A stretch of 64,000 nt of DNA from Datnioides undecimradiatus (Eukaryota; Chordata; Actinopteri; Lobotiformes; Datnioididae). The notes beneath the pieces were generated by a model. The model was not told where the DNA came from and did not search any database. It saw nothing but the letters and a program-made list of their open reading frames with translations. The stretch spans positions 9,293,676 to 9,357,675 of the forward strand of contig WARS01000007.1 of assembly GCA_008933995.1 (NCBI GenBank). Direction: 5' to 3'. Made by a program: the position numbers and the translations under genes. How positions within the stretch are numbered: the stretch's first letter is position 1; each line of letters opens with the position of its first letter. This document shows positions 1 through 11,700 of this stretch, in pieces.

Positions 1-343
1 TTTACATTGGGTAGGGTGCTGCATGACATTAGTAACTGTTGTTGGTTTGTTTACTTTCACACCATAAATAAACCCAAGCAGAATTGGTTTTTGATCCTTG
101 TTTTTCAGGCCGTTTCAGTCCTGTTTGATCATACTAACTGGGTAAAAACACCACAGTCCATTTTAACTGAACCAAACAGCAGCTTTAGTGTTTAAACTTG
201 TCTGCATTGATAGAAACCCCACAAAATTATATTAGTTTTCAAATAACAAATACATCATGCATACATTTTTGTGATGAAGTTTCCACTGTTTGAGACATTA
301 CATTGAAAAAAAATTGACTCTCTTCCTTCTTTTTCTCTCTGCT

Positions 344-350
344 GTGTGTG

Positions 351-383
<33 letters not shown>
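344..383. repeat. (TG)n microsatellite
   Basis: About 20 TG units with one CG interruption. It lies in the tbc1d13 intron downstream of exon 7. Open frames here are only artefacts of the dinucleotide repeat. Confidence 0.95.
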
Positions 384-653
384 ACCATGACAACAGTGCC
401 ACTTCTATCCATTACCTGACCAGAATGAGCCTGCCCGTTCTTGAAAAGCAACAGCACATTCAACAGTCCACTAACTTCTCAAATGTGATGGACAAGTTCC
501 AATTGAGAGTTTGTAAACATTAACTTCACTAGGATAATTTGACACTTTCCTGCAACATGTGACTGAATGCTTAACTTAAGTCCTTCAAAAACCACGCAAC
601 CACATCCCACACCTGTTCTGACCGAACACAGACAGTCATTAATAGGCACTTAC

Positions 654-3600
654 ATTGGTGACTCCGCTGCGGTTGCGGTTTACAGTTTGTGCTTTAAGGG
701 TAGTTTGTTCAACTCTTCGACGAAGCGTCTCATAATCATTCTGAGGATCCAGGATAAGTTGGCAGGGATAATCTGTGGGACGCTGGAAGAACGCCATGTC
801 TGGGTACAGCCGTCTGTGAACATGAGGACAGAAACTCCCGTCATATTTTACCACATTTTACATGAAAAGTTTGAACTGTTCTAATCCCATCTAGAAAAGA
901 ACTGCATTTGTTTTTGTGTATTTTTGTGGTCCTAACACTCATCGAGAGAAAACAGATCACATGGTCATACGGTCATACCTGACATCCTTGTCAATTTGTA
1001 GTAGAATTTCATTATCTTTGAAGTAGGTATTCCACCTGCTGTCTGGGTTTGGATTTAGCGGCTGAAAAATATCAAAAACAGTAAAACGCCATTACATTAC
1101 TGCCCAGGTTGTAAGTGACCTTGATAGAAACTCTTGTACTTTGCAGTAAATCAGGAAATAATCAAAAGTCTGTGATTGTATTTAATGTTTGACAGAAAAT
1201 TTAAAACGTGTTAAAGCAACTGAGGTCAAAAAGACAAAAGACATGAGGTAATATAATGATCTGGAGAGCAGTTACACACATCCACTTTTACTGTCGCTGG
1301 GCAGTTAAACGTTTACCCAAAGAGAACATCAAACAGTTAGTTCTGCAAGTCATACAAATGTATTCTTGGACTTTTACTATTAAGACACGACGGGTCTCAC
1401 GATCTACTTTTCCTGCTGTGTGTGTTTGAGCCAAACATTTGTCACTGCTGAAAAATAAACTGTAGTTGAATTCTGAGTGCGTCATGCACGGCAAAATAAA
1501 TCATGCAATCCTTCTTTAAATCTTTTCTAGTAAGCATATTCTTGCAGGGTTTCAATCAGCTAAAAATTGCTGTTGACAAAGAACACATGAAGTGACGTAC
1601 ATGATCCTCCATTGTCACATCTTCTCTGGAAAGACCCAAGTTGGCTTTGGCGATTCCAGGCTGGATGATCATTTCTTTTAGAAACTGAGAGTACACTTCC
1701 CTGCAAGAGACACGCGACAAAATAGAAGCATAAACAAAGTACTTCAAATATACCTCAAGTTCTTGCAGGCTTACCAAGGAACACTGATCATTAGCATTCA
1801 TTAGACGACAATTAGTTAATTAATTTACATATTGTAATATGTGCTCTAAAATATCATTTTAAATTAAATATATGGGGTTATGAATTGTTGGCCATACAAA
1901 ATCAGACACGTGAATGTGTCATCTGGAGCTTGCAAGGTAATGTAACTGTAATGGGCTTTTTGCCACAATTTTCAGAGTAATAAAAAAACATACATATATT
2001 ATTTAGTAGAATTTTTCTCAGAAAAACCATCAGCATTCCTCTGCTGCGGCTGACAGAAACACATAAAATGGAGGACACAATAGTAGAGCTGGTTGCTTCC
2101 CAGCTATTTTCACCACGAGAGAACCCCATAATAAACAGCCTCAGGCCTGGTGAGTCACAGCTAAAATGGGAGGCTTTATTCTTTTTTTAGTCGACTAAAC
2201 AACATTAGCTGATGACATCAACTATGCTGATTGATTGATAGCAGCTGACTTTGTCCCTGGTGACAACAACAAAGAAATATCTAATTAAGTAAAGTAGTGT
2301 TGCTCCTGTCTTGAACCCCACAAGCTCTTTGATCTGTTTCAACATGTACTGCTTACCTCTGCTTTTTGAGGAAAGACTCCCATAACGTCTGATCCAGAGG
2401 TAGATAATTCAGAAGGATCTAGAAAGAGGGTATAATTGATATTTTTGTAGAGTAAACATGCAAATTACAGGAATACTCTTTTTTTTTTTTTACCCTGTCT
2501 TCAACCCTGCTGCACCCACCAGCAAGGCCATCATCACCATCTCATGCAATCCAATGTTTCAACCCACTAAACTTTATTTTAAACTCTGGACAAGATCCCA
2601 AGGTTTACAGGTACTAAGTACTAAGTATATATTTTAGAGAATGCATATAAAATTACTGTCAAACATGATTTGAATTATTCCATTTCACGTCTTTGCGCAC
2701 AGAAAACTTGTACTGCTGGGAGCTGAGATTTGTTTATCATACCGAATCTCAATGAAATGTTGGTGAAAGTAGAACTGTGTCCAAGTAGACTGAAAATGTG
2801 CTAATTACACCAAAAATATTACTTGTTCAGTGCAGTCAGACATATAAGAACCAGCCATACAAACAGATTTGACACAATCAAACTTGAAACACCCATATGA
2901 GCAAACTTCAAACAAAAAGTAAGTGAGGGGAAGAAGGAAAAAGAATGTTGTTGCTTGAGGCCCAGTGTGGTCTCCCACAACAACACTGAAGCAGGGCTGC
3001 TTACTTTCCAGCAAAGTGCTCGTATGCCTCCTTCAAATGGGATTCCTGAGGTGAATAAAGAAAAGTATGGTCAAACACAAAACAATAACATAACTACACT
3101 ACAGTTATAAGCACTAAAAAAACATCAAATTTACCATTGAAGCACAGCTCCCTCAGCGTCTTCAGGTTGATGCTTTCTTCACCTAAGGCTACTTTGAATT
3201 CCTGTATCCTGAAACAAGAAACAATATGAGGTTAGAACAAATTTCACTGCTGAATTACTGCTTCAAAATTATGAACATGATGTTAACTAAAAACATGTTA
3301 CAATAAACAATGCTTTCTCTGAAACTGAGTCCTAGATTTCAAGTTAGGATAAATTTAAAGGAACAGTTTGATATTTAGAGATTCACGTTGTTTTCTTGCC
3401 ATGGCTTAAATGAGAGGATTAGTACAGTAGAGTATGAGTAAGTGATGACCTGCATATGGTACATGATGATGTTTTTTTCATGTTAGAAAGCACTGCAACC
3501 AGTAGATACAGACACTACTCTGTCCAGGAGTAGTAAACTAGCACTAGATCACATTTGGCAGAATAGTGTTGCTGCTTTGTAACAACCTATATAAATCAAA

Positions 3601-5150
3601 CTGAAGCTACAAATGCACAGATAACCACAAACCTCAACTGTGATCTTGCTTTTTACTGACAGATGAAATTGGGATTCCTAGCATATAACCATGTGTTAAG
3701 CCAATATTTTGCCCCCAGTGATAAAAAATGGCAAAACAGCACAAATTACAGTCCTGCCAGAGCATCAACATGTTTGACACAGTAAAACTGAATATGATAA
3801 CCTTCACAAACCTGAATTTATTGCAAGAATGTCATATTAGATGGTAGGGATAGGATAGTGAACAACGTTATCATGGATTGGGGTAAAAATGTTGATTGTG
3901 ATTCATTTTTATTATTAAGTAAGTCGCAGTATTCCTCCAGTACACCTGTGACTTGAAAAAGCTGTGTAGCTTGCTGCTCCATGGATTAACTCCCATTTCA
4001 GTGACCACCCTCCTGTACTGTTTGCTGAACTCCAGGCAAAATGAACAAAAGTTACTCTAAGTTACTCAGTGGTTACGTAGCAAGTGCTGGGTAAATTAAA
4101 CTAACAATGATGTTAATCTAAATGAACACATGAACACACACGTTACCCCATCCAGTTAGGATAGTATCTCAAATCACACTTATTGTGGCCAGGATGATTG
4201 TGAAAAGAAATCTTAATTTGACAGTGAATTGCATTTAGATGAAGGTGATTCAGGTATGGCCAGTATTTCAGAGCACATTACAAAGTACATGGCATGACAT
4301 TTGGGTGGCACTTGTTGCATGAACAAGGAGGGATTATTGTGGGTTACCTTCATTTTAATCAAAACGTATTTTACCATCAGGTCAGTCTTTGGTATTGCCT
4401 ACTGCAGTTGTGAGACTGTCTATGGGGCCTTGCACATCTGCTACAGACCTGCATGAAGTGTACATTCAACTATCTATTTTAAAAAGCAAATCAATTCTCA
4501 ACAGATCACGGTTGAGAAACCACCTTTGCCTTACTTTGAGAATAAAGGGTTAATTACATGAAAAAATAATTAACACAGTCTTCTTTAACTCAGCACAACG
4601 CATTTTTCCATGGAAGCATGGTTCATTTAGCGGCGGGACACAACGGTTTTAGCTGGAAATAAGTTACATTTGTTGTCACCGTTGCACTGACAGAAACTCA
4701 TTGTCATCGAATTACAGCTGGTTGAATGCTAGCTAAACGTTAGCCAGTTAGCGCTTGGGGAAGTCTGATGTGTCAGCTGATGTGCTAACAGGGAGCTAGC
4801 GTAGCTACTTGAAACGATGAAGTTGATGTTATTTAGTTCACTTGTAAAAGAACGCGGAGTTTCGATCTTTATAACATTAAATGTGGCGTTTTAAATGGAG
4901 ACACGTCGGATTGGCGTGTACAAATAATACGTTTTTGCTATTGTTGTCTTAACCCTAAAATTAGCTTATGTTTGGTTAGCTGCTGTTGCTGCTAGCTTAA
5001 CGCTGAAGTTAATAGCAGTTTTGCGGTTAGGATGCTAGCCGCTACAATTGATGATGTACAACCAGTTATTATAATTGTCCGTGCTTTCTGCATCCCGTGC
5101 AAAAAGAAACATTTAGATGTGTCTCACCTGTTTCTGTACGCAGTAGACAT
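654..5150 (-). CDS. tbc1d13: TBC1D13, Rab GTPase-activating protein (5' half only)
   Basis: Seven coding exons are visible: 5150-5128, 3208-3135, 3045-3005, 2418-2357, 1700-1601, 1061-979 and 813-654. Phases join cleanly to give 181 residues starting MSTAYRNR, each exon flanked by AG/GT. The product follows human TBC1D13 closely (for example EMIIQPGIAKANLGLSRED and NRNRSGVTN). TBC1D13 is a TBC-domain GAP reported to act on Rab35 in insulin-regulated GLUT4 traffic. The IxxDxxR arginine-finger motif is present at about residues 123-129 and is split by the exon 6/7 junction. The human protein has about 400 residues, so roughly the last 220, with the YxQ glutamine finger, lie beyond position 1. 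It is divergent from zer1. The 3209-5127 intron holds a degenerate dispersed repeat near 3358. Confidence 0.95.
979..1061 (-). CDS. tbc1d13: tbc1d13 exon 6, start of the catalytic finger motif
   Basis: The exon encodes PLNPNPDSRWNTYFKDNEIL and then LQIDKDV, ending two bases into an arginine codon. With the first base of exon 7 (813) it builds I123-x-x-D126-x-x-R129, the TBC arginine-finger signature. The acceptor is a TTTTTCAG tract at 1062-1069 and the donor is GTATGA at 978. Confidence 0.93.
3358..3450. repeat. Degenerate copy of a common teleost dispersed repeat
   Basis: The stretch starts AAAGGAACAGTTTGATATTT and continues with TTTTCTTGCC and a 'taaatgagaggatt' segment. It resembles from memory a repeat common in percomorph genomes. 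It sits inside tbc1d13 intron 1. No ends or target-site duplication are visible. Confidence 0.4.
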
Positions 5151-5660
5151 GTCTGGGCAGGCGCTGGTGTATTCCTTTAAGTGTTTCCAAAAAGGGAATG
5201 AATTATTTGCCAGAGGGAAGTCCTCCTATCACTTCCGTTTTCACAACAACACTGTGGGCAAACACCACGCCGTTGTTTGGACCCGCAGTCAACTTGCGTG
5301 TCACTGAGTGGGCTCATATGATGGGATTGTTCCCTCACAGTAACACCGTGTTCCGAAATCGTTTCATAAGACAGCAGCGTAGGGTTCACGTCAGATCTTC
5401 CTCGTTTCTAAGATTTTCCAAGCATGCATTGATACATGCAGTCGATGTAGGTGGACTTTTACAAAACACGCAATTACAGACAGCTTCTGCAAAATATCTA
5501 AGTATTGTTTGGTTAAGTTTAGGTGTGTGGCTGTCAAGAGAAAACTCAGTCTGAATAGTTTGTTAGAGCTGCGACACCACTGACAGCTACTAAATTACTA
5601 TTTAGTGTGATCAGTGGATTATTGCTCAGTGTCTGTAGAAAGTAACATCCCCTCTGACAG

Positions 5661-5674
5661 CCACTAGAGGGCAG
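5661..5674 (+). promoter_or_regulatory. Candidate CTCF site
   Basis: CCACTAGAGGGCAG fits the vertebrate CTCF core CCASYAGRKGGCRS at every position. It lies between two divergent promoters, where an insulator would be useful. Short motifs also occur by chance, so occupancy is untested. Confidence 0.5.
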
Positions 5675-7231
5675 AACGGCTGTTTGAATCGGTGCATTCT
5701 GCAAGTAAAGAAAGAGCATGCTGTTTGAATTATGTGTGTGAATGAAAAGAGAAGGAAACAATATACATATGAGCTACTGTGTGAAAGCATTCACTACTTT
5801 GCATTTGAGGCTCTGCATTCTGAATTCAGCAATGCATTAAGATTCACAAAATTTGCACAATTATAAAGTCGGAACTTTTATATTGAGTGAAAAGAGGAAT
5901 AGTTTACATTTTTTCACTCTACATATGAGCAAATAGATGATTGCTTTTTTATGGTTGTTCTACATGTCTGTGATTTTGTTTCTCTTTGTGGGACACCCAT
6001 CCATAGGCTCTCGTCCAGGTGCACTTGTGGGGGGCGGGCCAATTCTCCAAACTATTTGTAATACTAATAAGCCAACTACCCCTTTTGCCCTGTCTATGGA
6101 CAGAGAGGAGGCTTTTTCATGGTATAAACACACAAGCCGCAAATGCAACTAATGGAAAGGCAAAAGCTGTTGTTCCCTTTTAACAATAAAAAACCCTCTT
6201 GGAATCTTGTGTTTGAATGGATGTTTCCCTTAATAGACACAGTATTATAGCTTTAATGAAATGTAAGAATAAAAAGAAAATGTAATATCAAGCAGTGCAA
6301 AAAATGTTTTATGCTGTTTGTTGTAACCAACACCCAGTTTCCAGCTTTGGTTCTTTTTGGGCAACTTTCAAGGAAGTCTGGATTGTAGTTGTAAAATAAT
6401 TTGCAGTGGACCCCCCTCCCCTCAACGACTGCAGGGTATCTGCATACCATGCTGCCTGAAAACACATAGTGATGAAAACACGTATGTACACTATGTGTGA
6501 TATGTCTGTCTGAGTTCTCTTATTACAGTGCAGTGGATGAGAGGTCTAGTACTATGTGATGCAGCACAACCCTCAAACACACAAACAAATGCGTAAATTG
6601 GTTTGTTTATTCCTATCCTTTTAAGTGTGTGATAAGCTTTTCTTGAGGACACTGATATATCTGGATTATAGGGTTTCCATCAGGCAAATATGCTGTTGGG
6701 CCCTATTAACAGGGCCACCAGGTCAGGTAGTACATCAGGACATGCCCCGACTGACATGATAATTTAGTGGTGCAACTTTTTAACATATCTACAACTTACA
6801 AGTAGTATGTAAGCTTGTTCAATGCTTTGTGAATTGCTAGAGGTCTGGGGGAAACGTCTCTACTGGACTGACATTTACAGAAAAAGTAGAAACCCATTAA
6901 CGTTTCTTCATAGATTAAAAATAAAATATTTGAACAGAAATATTTTAAGAAGGTCCCTTTACTATGAATGGATTGTGGAAAAAACATTTAGCCTACAGTT
7001 TAACTAGTAAATAAGTATTACTAAATGTTTTTAGCTTTGTAAGACAGCACTTACTGCTGATGCTTGTACTACAGTACCTCCGCTGTTACTGCTACTCCTC
7101 CTCCTCCTCCTGCTCTAATTAAAATATATAGTGTTAATAAAACCAGAGTATGATAAATTTGTTGGTGAAATAAATAACGTGTTAAGAATATACTATAACC
7201 CTATAAAAACAGTAATAGGGAAGACGAGTGA

Positions 7232-7328
7232 TGGAAGTAGAAGAAGGAGGAGGAGAGAAGGAAGAAGAACGGGAGATAGATGGGAAAAGGAGGAGGAGGA
7301 GTAGAAGTAGGAGGAGGAGGAGGAGGAG
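7232..7328 (+). repeat. Purine-rich GGA/GAA tract near the zer1 promoter
   Basis: Nearly 100 bases of almost pure purine, mostly GGA and GAA units, ending in a run of seven or so AGG units. The opposite-sense run CTCCTCCTCCTCCTCC lies at about 7095-7110, so the two could pair. Such tracts can form triplex (H-DNA) and are often seen near promoters. Confidence 0.85.
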
Positions 7329-7348
7329 TCTGTTTGTTGACATCGGAC

Positions 7349-7358
7349 GAAAACGAAA
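7349..7358 (+). promoter_or_regulatory. ISRE-like motif upstream of zer1
   Basis: GAAAACGAAA matches the interferon-response core GAAANNGAAA bound by IRF/ISGF3 factors. It lies right after the purine tract and about 330 bases before the proposed first-exon donor. It is a sequence match only. Confidence 0.35.
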
Positions 7359-8573
7359 ATCAGATGAGTGAAGACTGGTGATAATAACTCAATTTCTTGC
7401 CCTCATCGAGATCTATAGCCTTGGCAGAAGCTAAGGTACAGTGCTGCCCGATGAGCCGTGCACTCAAACACCGCTGACCACTGTTTGTTGCCTGCTTTTC
7501 CACACAGAGCTCTTAGCTAGCGCTAGCCCAGCTGGCTAAGTTAGCTAACATCATAGGGAAAGTCATCGTTAGCCAGCAGCTAATGTAGACGCTGAAATGC
7601 ACTGGTGACACCGTATCGGAAAGTTAAGGCTTAACTTGGAATAACAAGTGTTGTTCTTTGGTATTGTGGGCTGTTGTGGGTGAGTAGGCTAACAGTTGTT
7701 ATCGTTTTGTTCAGTAGCTACCTATCGTTGGTGTTGTCAAAGTACATTATTCTACATTGAATTTAGCTAGCTAGCTAGCCATCTTGGTCACAGTCTGCTG
7801 TTTCTCCCTCAGGATTCATTGCTATGTGTGATTAACTGACAAACTAATTGTGCCGACCTATAGACAGAGAAAGCTAGGTTACAAGCTTCGGCTTGTCAGT
7901 AGGATTCATTTATGGTGATGTGTATAAGATTTTGTTAGTAATGCTACAAGTTGTAAACAAGTTGTTGCAAAGTAGCAAACATTAGTTGCTAATGGTAGCC
8001 AGGCATAAACATGACGGCCAACTTGGCCAAGTAAATTAAGGTCCCAATCTGTTATGGCAGGAAGGCATTTTGACAGTACCATGCCAACCAGTCAGTGTAA
8101 TAGAAAGTGAAACTTTCTGTTGTTGTTGTTGACTGTTGTGTCTTCTTAATGTGTTTGATGTACGACTTTATTTTGAATTGAATGTCATCACTGCCAATGC
8201 TAATACTTTTGCTCTGTTAAACTGCATCACATTAGGTACTTTACGTAATTAAAAAAAATTATTAACCTAAACAACATGCTTAACTGCAATCAGTTACAAA
8301 GACACTTGAAAATTAAGCGGATGTTAGTTTATTGTTTTAATTACAGTCACTTTACATGTACACTGTTTTATTCAAATTTGATATTTTAATCATATTTCCC
8401 ATTCAATCATCACAATGGAAACAGGAATTCTTAAGTCCGGAATGACCCATTTTGCTGATTCCCTCATGAAGAAAAGAGAGATTGCTTCTAACTATCTACG
8501 TTGTTCAATGTGATCTTTCAAGGTACCCTGCACTGCCCTGTCTTTGATCTGAGCTGGAGAAGAAGAGGCTAAC

Positions 8574-8740
8574 ATGGCAGCCAAAGCAGGAGACAACCCT
8601 GAGAGCCTCATGACTCTGGCAACGGTCTTTTGCCTGAGGAACCTTAGGAAGACCATGTGTTACCAGGGATTCAGGAACAAGCTCTGCCTACGCTCGGACA
8701 TCTTCCTTCCCAGTGAAATCTGTGACAAGCTGGTCAACAC
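8574..8740 (+). CDS. zer1: zer1 coding exon 1: Elongin/Cul2-binding boxes
   Basis: The exon encodes residues 1-55 plus two bases. SLMTLATVFCL (from residue 11) fits the BC-box, with Ala16 where the human sequence has Cys. DIFLPSEICDKLV carries the Leu-Pro core expected of a Cul2 box. The segment between them differs strongly from human ZER1. The donor is GTACGT at 8741, and the next acceptor follows only 103 bases later. Confidence 0.93.
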
Positions 8741-11700
8741 GTACGTAACAGGATACAACTGTCAAAAATGACCCATGTTTGTTACAATATTACAGATTAA
8801 ATGGCTCAAATGGGGACTTGATTGTATGTTTTTAAAAAAACAGATATATGGAGCTGGTCCACACAGACAGTAACTTTGAACCAGAGGAGAACTTCTTCCA
8901 GCTATTCTCAGACCCTCGAAGCACCAGACTGACCAGGGTCCAGCTGAGAGAAGACTTTGTACGTGACAGAGATCTGGAGGCCATAAGAAAACAGGTGGGA
9001 TGCTTCTAATTAATTAAAGAGTAGTTTTTCACAGTAAGGTCATGACATTTATACAATAACATTTTCACTTTAAATATAGAGATATTATATATTTTACTTA
9101 AATATTTATCTGAAAAGACAAAACTAACACACACTAATTGGGGACAGGTTCATCCAAGAAATGGCAATTTAGTCTATCAGATAATAAATTCAAATAAGTA
9201 GCTACAGTATTGATGCAAGTAACTTAATGTATTTCCAGTCTTTAATATCCAAAACTTAGAAAATCTGTTCGAAGTTTTTTCAGGACATTCTTGTTGCAAG
9301 TGCTCAAAATCTTAAAAATGTTCAAACTAATGTCATTTTGAGCTTTTACTTGAATGACTGTCCGTTTTCACTACAGAGTTTTGAGTTCCTTTCTGATTCC
9401 TTACTGAACTTTTATTTCGCAGTAAGTCCTATCTGGACAAGAACTCATGAAGAAGTATTACTGTGTGAAGTCTTGGTTTGATACCCAACACCTTACCTCA
9501 TCGTAATGAGGAGAGGTGTCACAATAGAACCATGAAGACCTAAGAACTGGATGGAGCAGCTGTCTGGTTTTCTGTTACCAGTAATTACCACTCGTAGAAA
9601 TTGTGTCAAGTGACAATAAACTTTAGTTAATAGTACCCCACTGCATTCTCCACTGTCCCACTACAAAACTCAAAGATGGCTTTTATCTGTCTTCAGAAAG
9701 AATGTGATGGCATCTTAATATCATATTGTTATCGTACCCTGACCCTGTTATAGGTGGAATATAGCGAGGTTTGGTTACCAAAGGTTGTTGTTAATTTGTC
9801 ACATATTGATCCTTGTAGTGTAGATTTTTAACCCGAACTCTTGTATTATTAAAGTATGTAATGTGAGGCTTTTTTTGGGACATCTATGATAAACAGATAT
9901 AAGACGAGAAATACAAACAAATGTCTACACACAACATCCTGTAAGAAAGTTTGCAGCAATAGTGACATCGTAGAGGGGAAACTGATCACTCCAAATTGGT
10001 TAGAAAAAGGCAAAAACATGGACAAGCCTTACAGTCTTTGTACAGACTGTACTGTGTGATTCTGAACCAGTCATAAATACTTCTGCTCCAAACATCTCAA
10101 ATCTGGAATTATTCTACTTTCAGACATTTCAGAGGCTTGAGAGCTAGTGGTGTTTAACATTTATATGATGAAATGTGGTTGAATGTGTGATTCAATTTAA
10201 CAGTTTGCTGTGGTGTGAGAACTGACAGTTATCTTACCATCTACATTTGCTTGTCTGCAACATTGAATTCTGCCATATTAGTGTAATGATTTGGACTTCC
10301 ATCCCTATAGTTGATTAAGTACAGAAATTTCCAGAGGATAACCTAGTCATTCATTGTTTCATATTTAGCTTTGCATGTGCAAAATTTCAAAATGTCTTAC
10401 TGTTATAATTATTTACTTTGTGTGTTCTGCCAGGACCTGATCGAGCTCCACCTCACCTACTGCAACAGTCTGTCATCGCGCAGCTTGAAAACACTGACCT
10501 GTTTCCGTGAGACCTTGGTGTCTCTCTGTCTATTTGGCTGCAGCCACATCTTCTATCGAAAAGGCGGCGCGCCGCTCGCCTGCAATGAAGACACCGAGGA
10601 TGAGGAGGAGGAGAGCCCTGCTTCTAGACAAGCATTAGAGACGGACTTTAACTTTCAGGGGTTCAACCGCCTCAGGTTGCTCAACTTAGGCGGCCTACCT
10701 GATGAGGTGGATGTTGAGACCCTCCTCAAACCCCTGAAGTCACTCACCTCACTAGATCTATCGAATGTACAATTGCTGAGACCATCTTTTCTTATCCAGT
10801 GGAAAGACAGACTTGCATCTCTTGTTCTCTATAATGTGGACCTGTCAGAGGAGCTGATCAGCACAGTGTTGGAGATTGTTAATCTCAGGTAAGGTGGGAA
10901 TGGCCTTTCATGTATGTATATGTTGTCATTATCTTCATGACACACCCTAACATTGTTGTCCTTGAGGTTAATGTTATGTTTGCATTTAATCATGTCTGCT
11001 TCATATATAAAGGTGTCACAAATGTTAGTGACATGAGCTGTGTGTGGCAGAAAACATCATTTGAACTTAAATCTGCGTGGCTTCATCTTATTCATCCAAG
11101 TTAAAATTATTTTATGCACTGTACTGAAGTTGTAGAGTTGACCATGTTTGTTGAATCATCCTTGAGGCCTCACTGAAACTTTGCTGCCCTTTTTAGGTGC
11201 TGGTTTGAAATGTAAAAAAAAAGCTGCACCACCAAAAATGGTGTATAATGCAATATGTGTTTAAGCAACAGATCCTATGGTGTTTAACAGCCTTTTATGC
11301 AAATCTGATGAACTGCAGCTGTAAATTTACATAAGTAAAATATCCTGCTTTCGATTCTTCTGGGGTTCACCAGGGGTTCTTCTGGTGGAAAAGTGTGAAA
11401 GGAGAGTGTATTTCAGATGCTACTGGACCAGTTCAGAAAGCTCTTCTGTTGGACTGTCGAAGTGCTTTAAGCTGTCTTTCACAACAGTCTAAAGCAAACA
11501 TGCATATTTTGCATGAGTCAGTTCAGAATGAAGCGTATTCAGTCACATTATTGCACAAAATTAGGAACTTGATAGAGACAAAACACAGGTACGCTATGTA
11601 CTTGCATGAAATATTACATGCACATCTATTTACACTATCCTTTTTCAAGTTTACTGATATCCAACCCAAAATGGATTCAAGGAAAGATTTGGATTTTTTC

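Larger units (their letters stand above)
5151..8573. other. Head-to-head intergenic region and 5' UTR zone of tbc1d13 and zer1
   Basis: The two start codons, 5150 (minus) and 8574 (plus), are 3.4 kb apart and point away from each other. The tbc1d13 promoter should lie just right of 5150. The zer1 promoter probably lies near 7.3-7.7 kb, where a GTGAGT donor at 7680 could end a non-coding first exon. I see no protein-coding exon between them. Open frames at 5032-5554 and 5937-6152 lack homology or splice context. Contents: a CTCF-type motif at 5661, a GGGCGGGCCAAT cluster at about 6035, a TCC run at 7095, a purine tract at 7232-7328, an ISRE-like site at 7349, and AT-rich sequence. Confidence 0.6.

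Noticed and set aside
239..523. Small frames on both strands encoding Cys-Val and His-Thr runs
   Set aside because: They are translations of the TG/CA microsatellite.
5198..5554. 118-residue open frame next to the tbc1d13 start
   Set aside because: No homology seen; it lies over the tbc1d13 promoter and contains no conserved motif.
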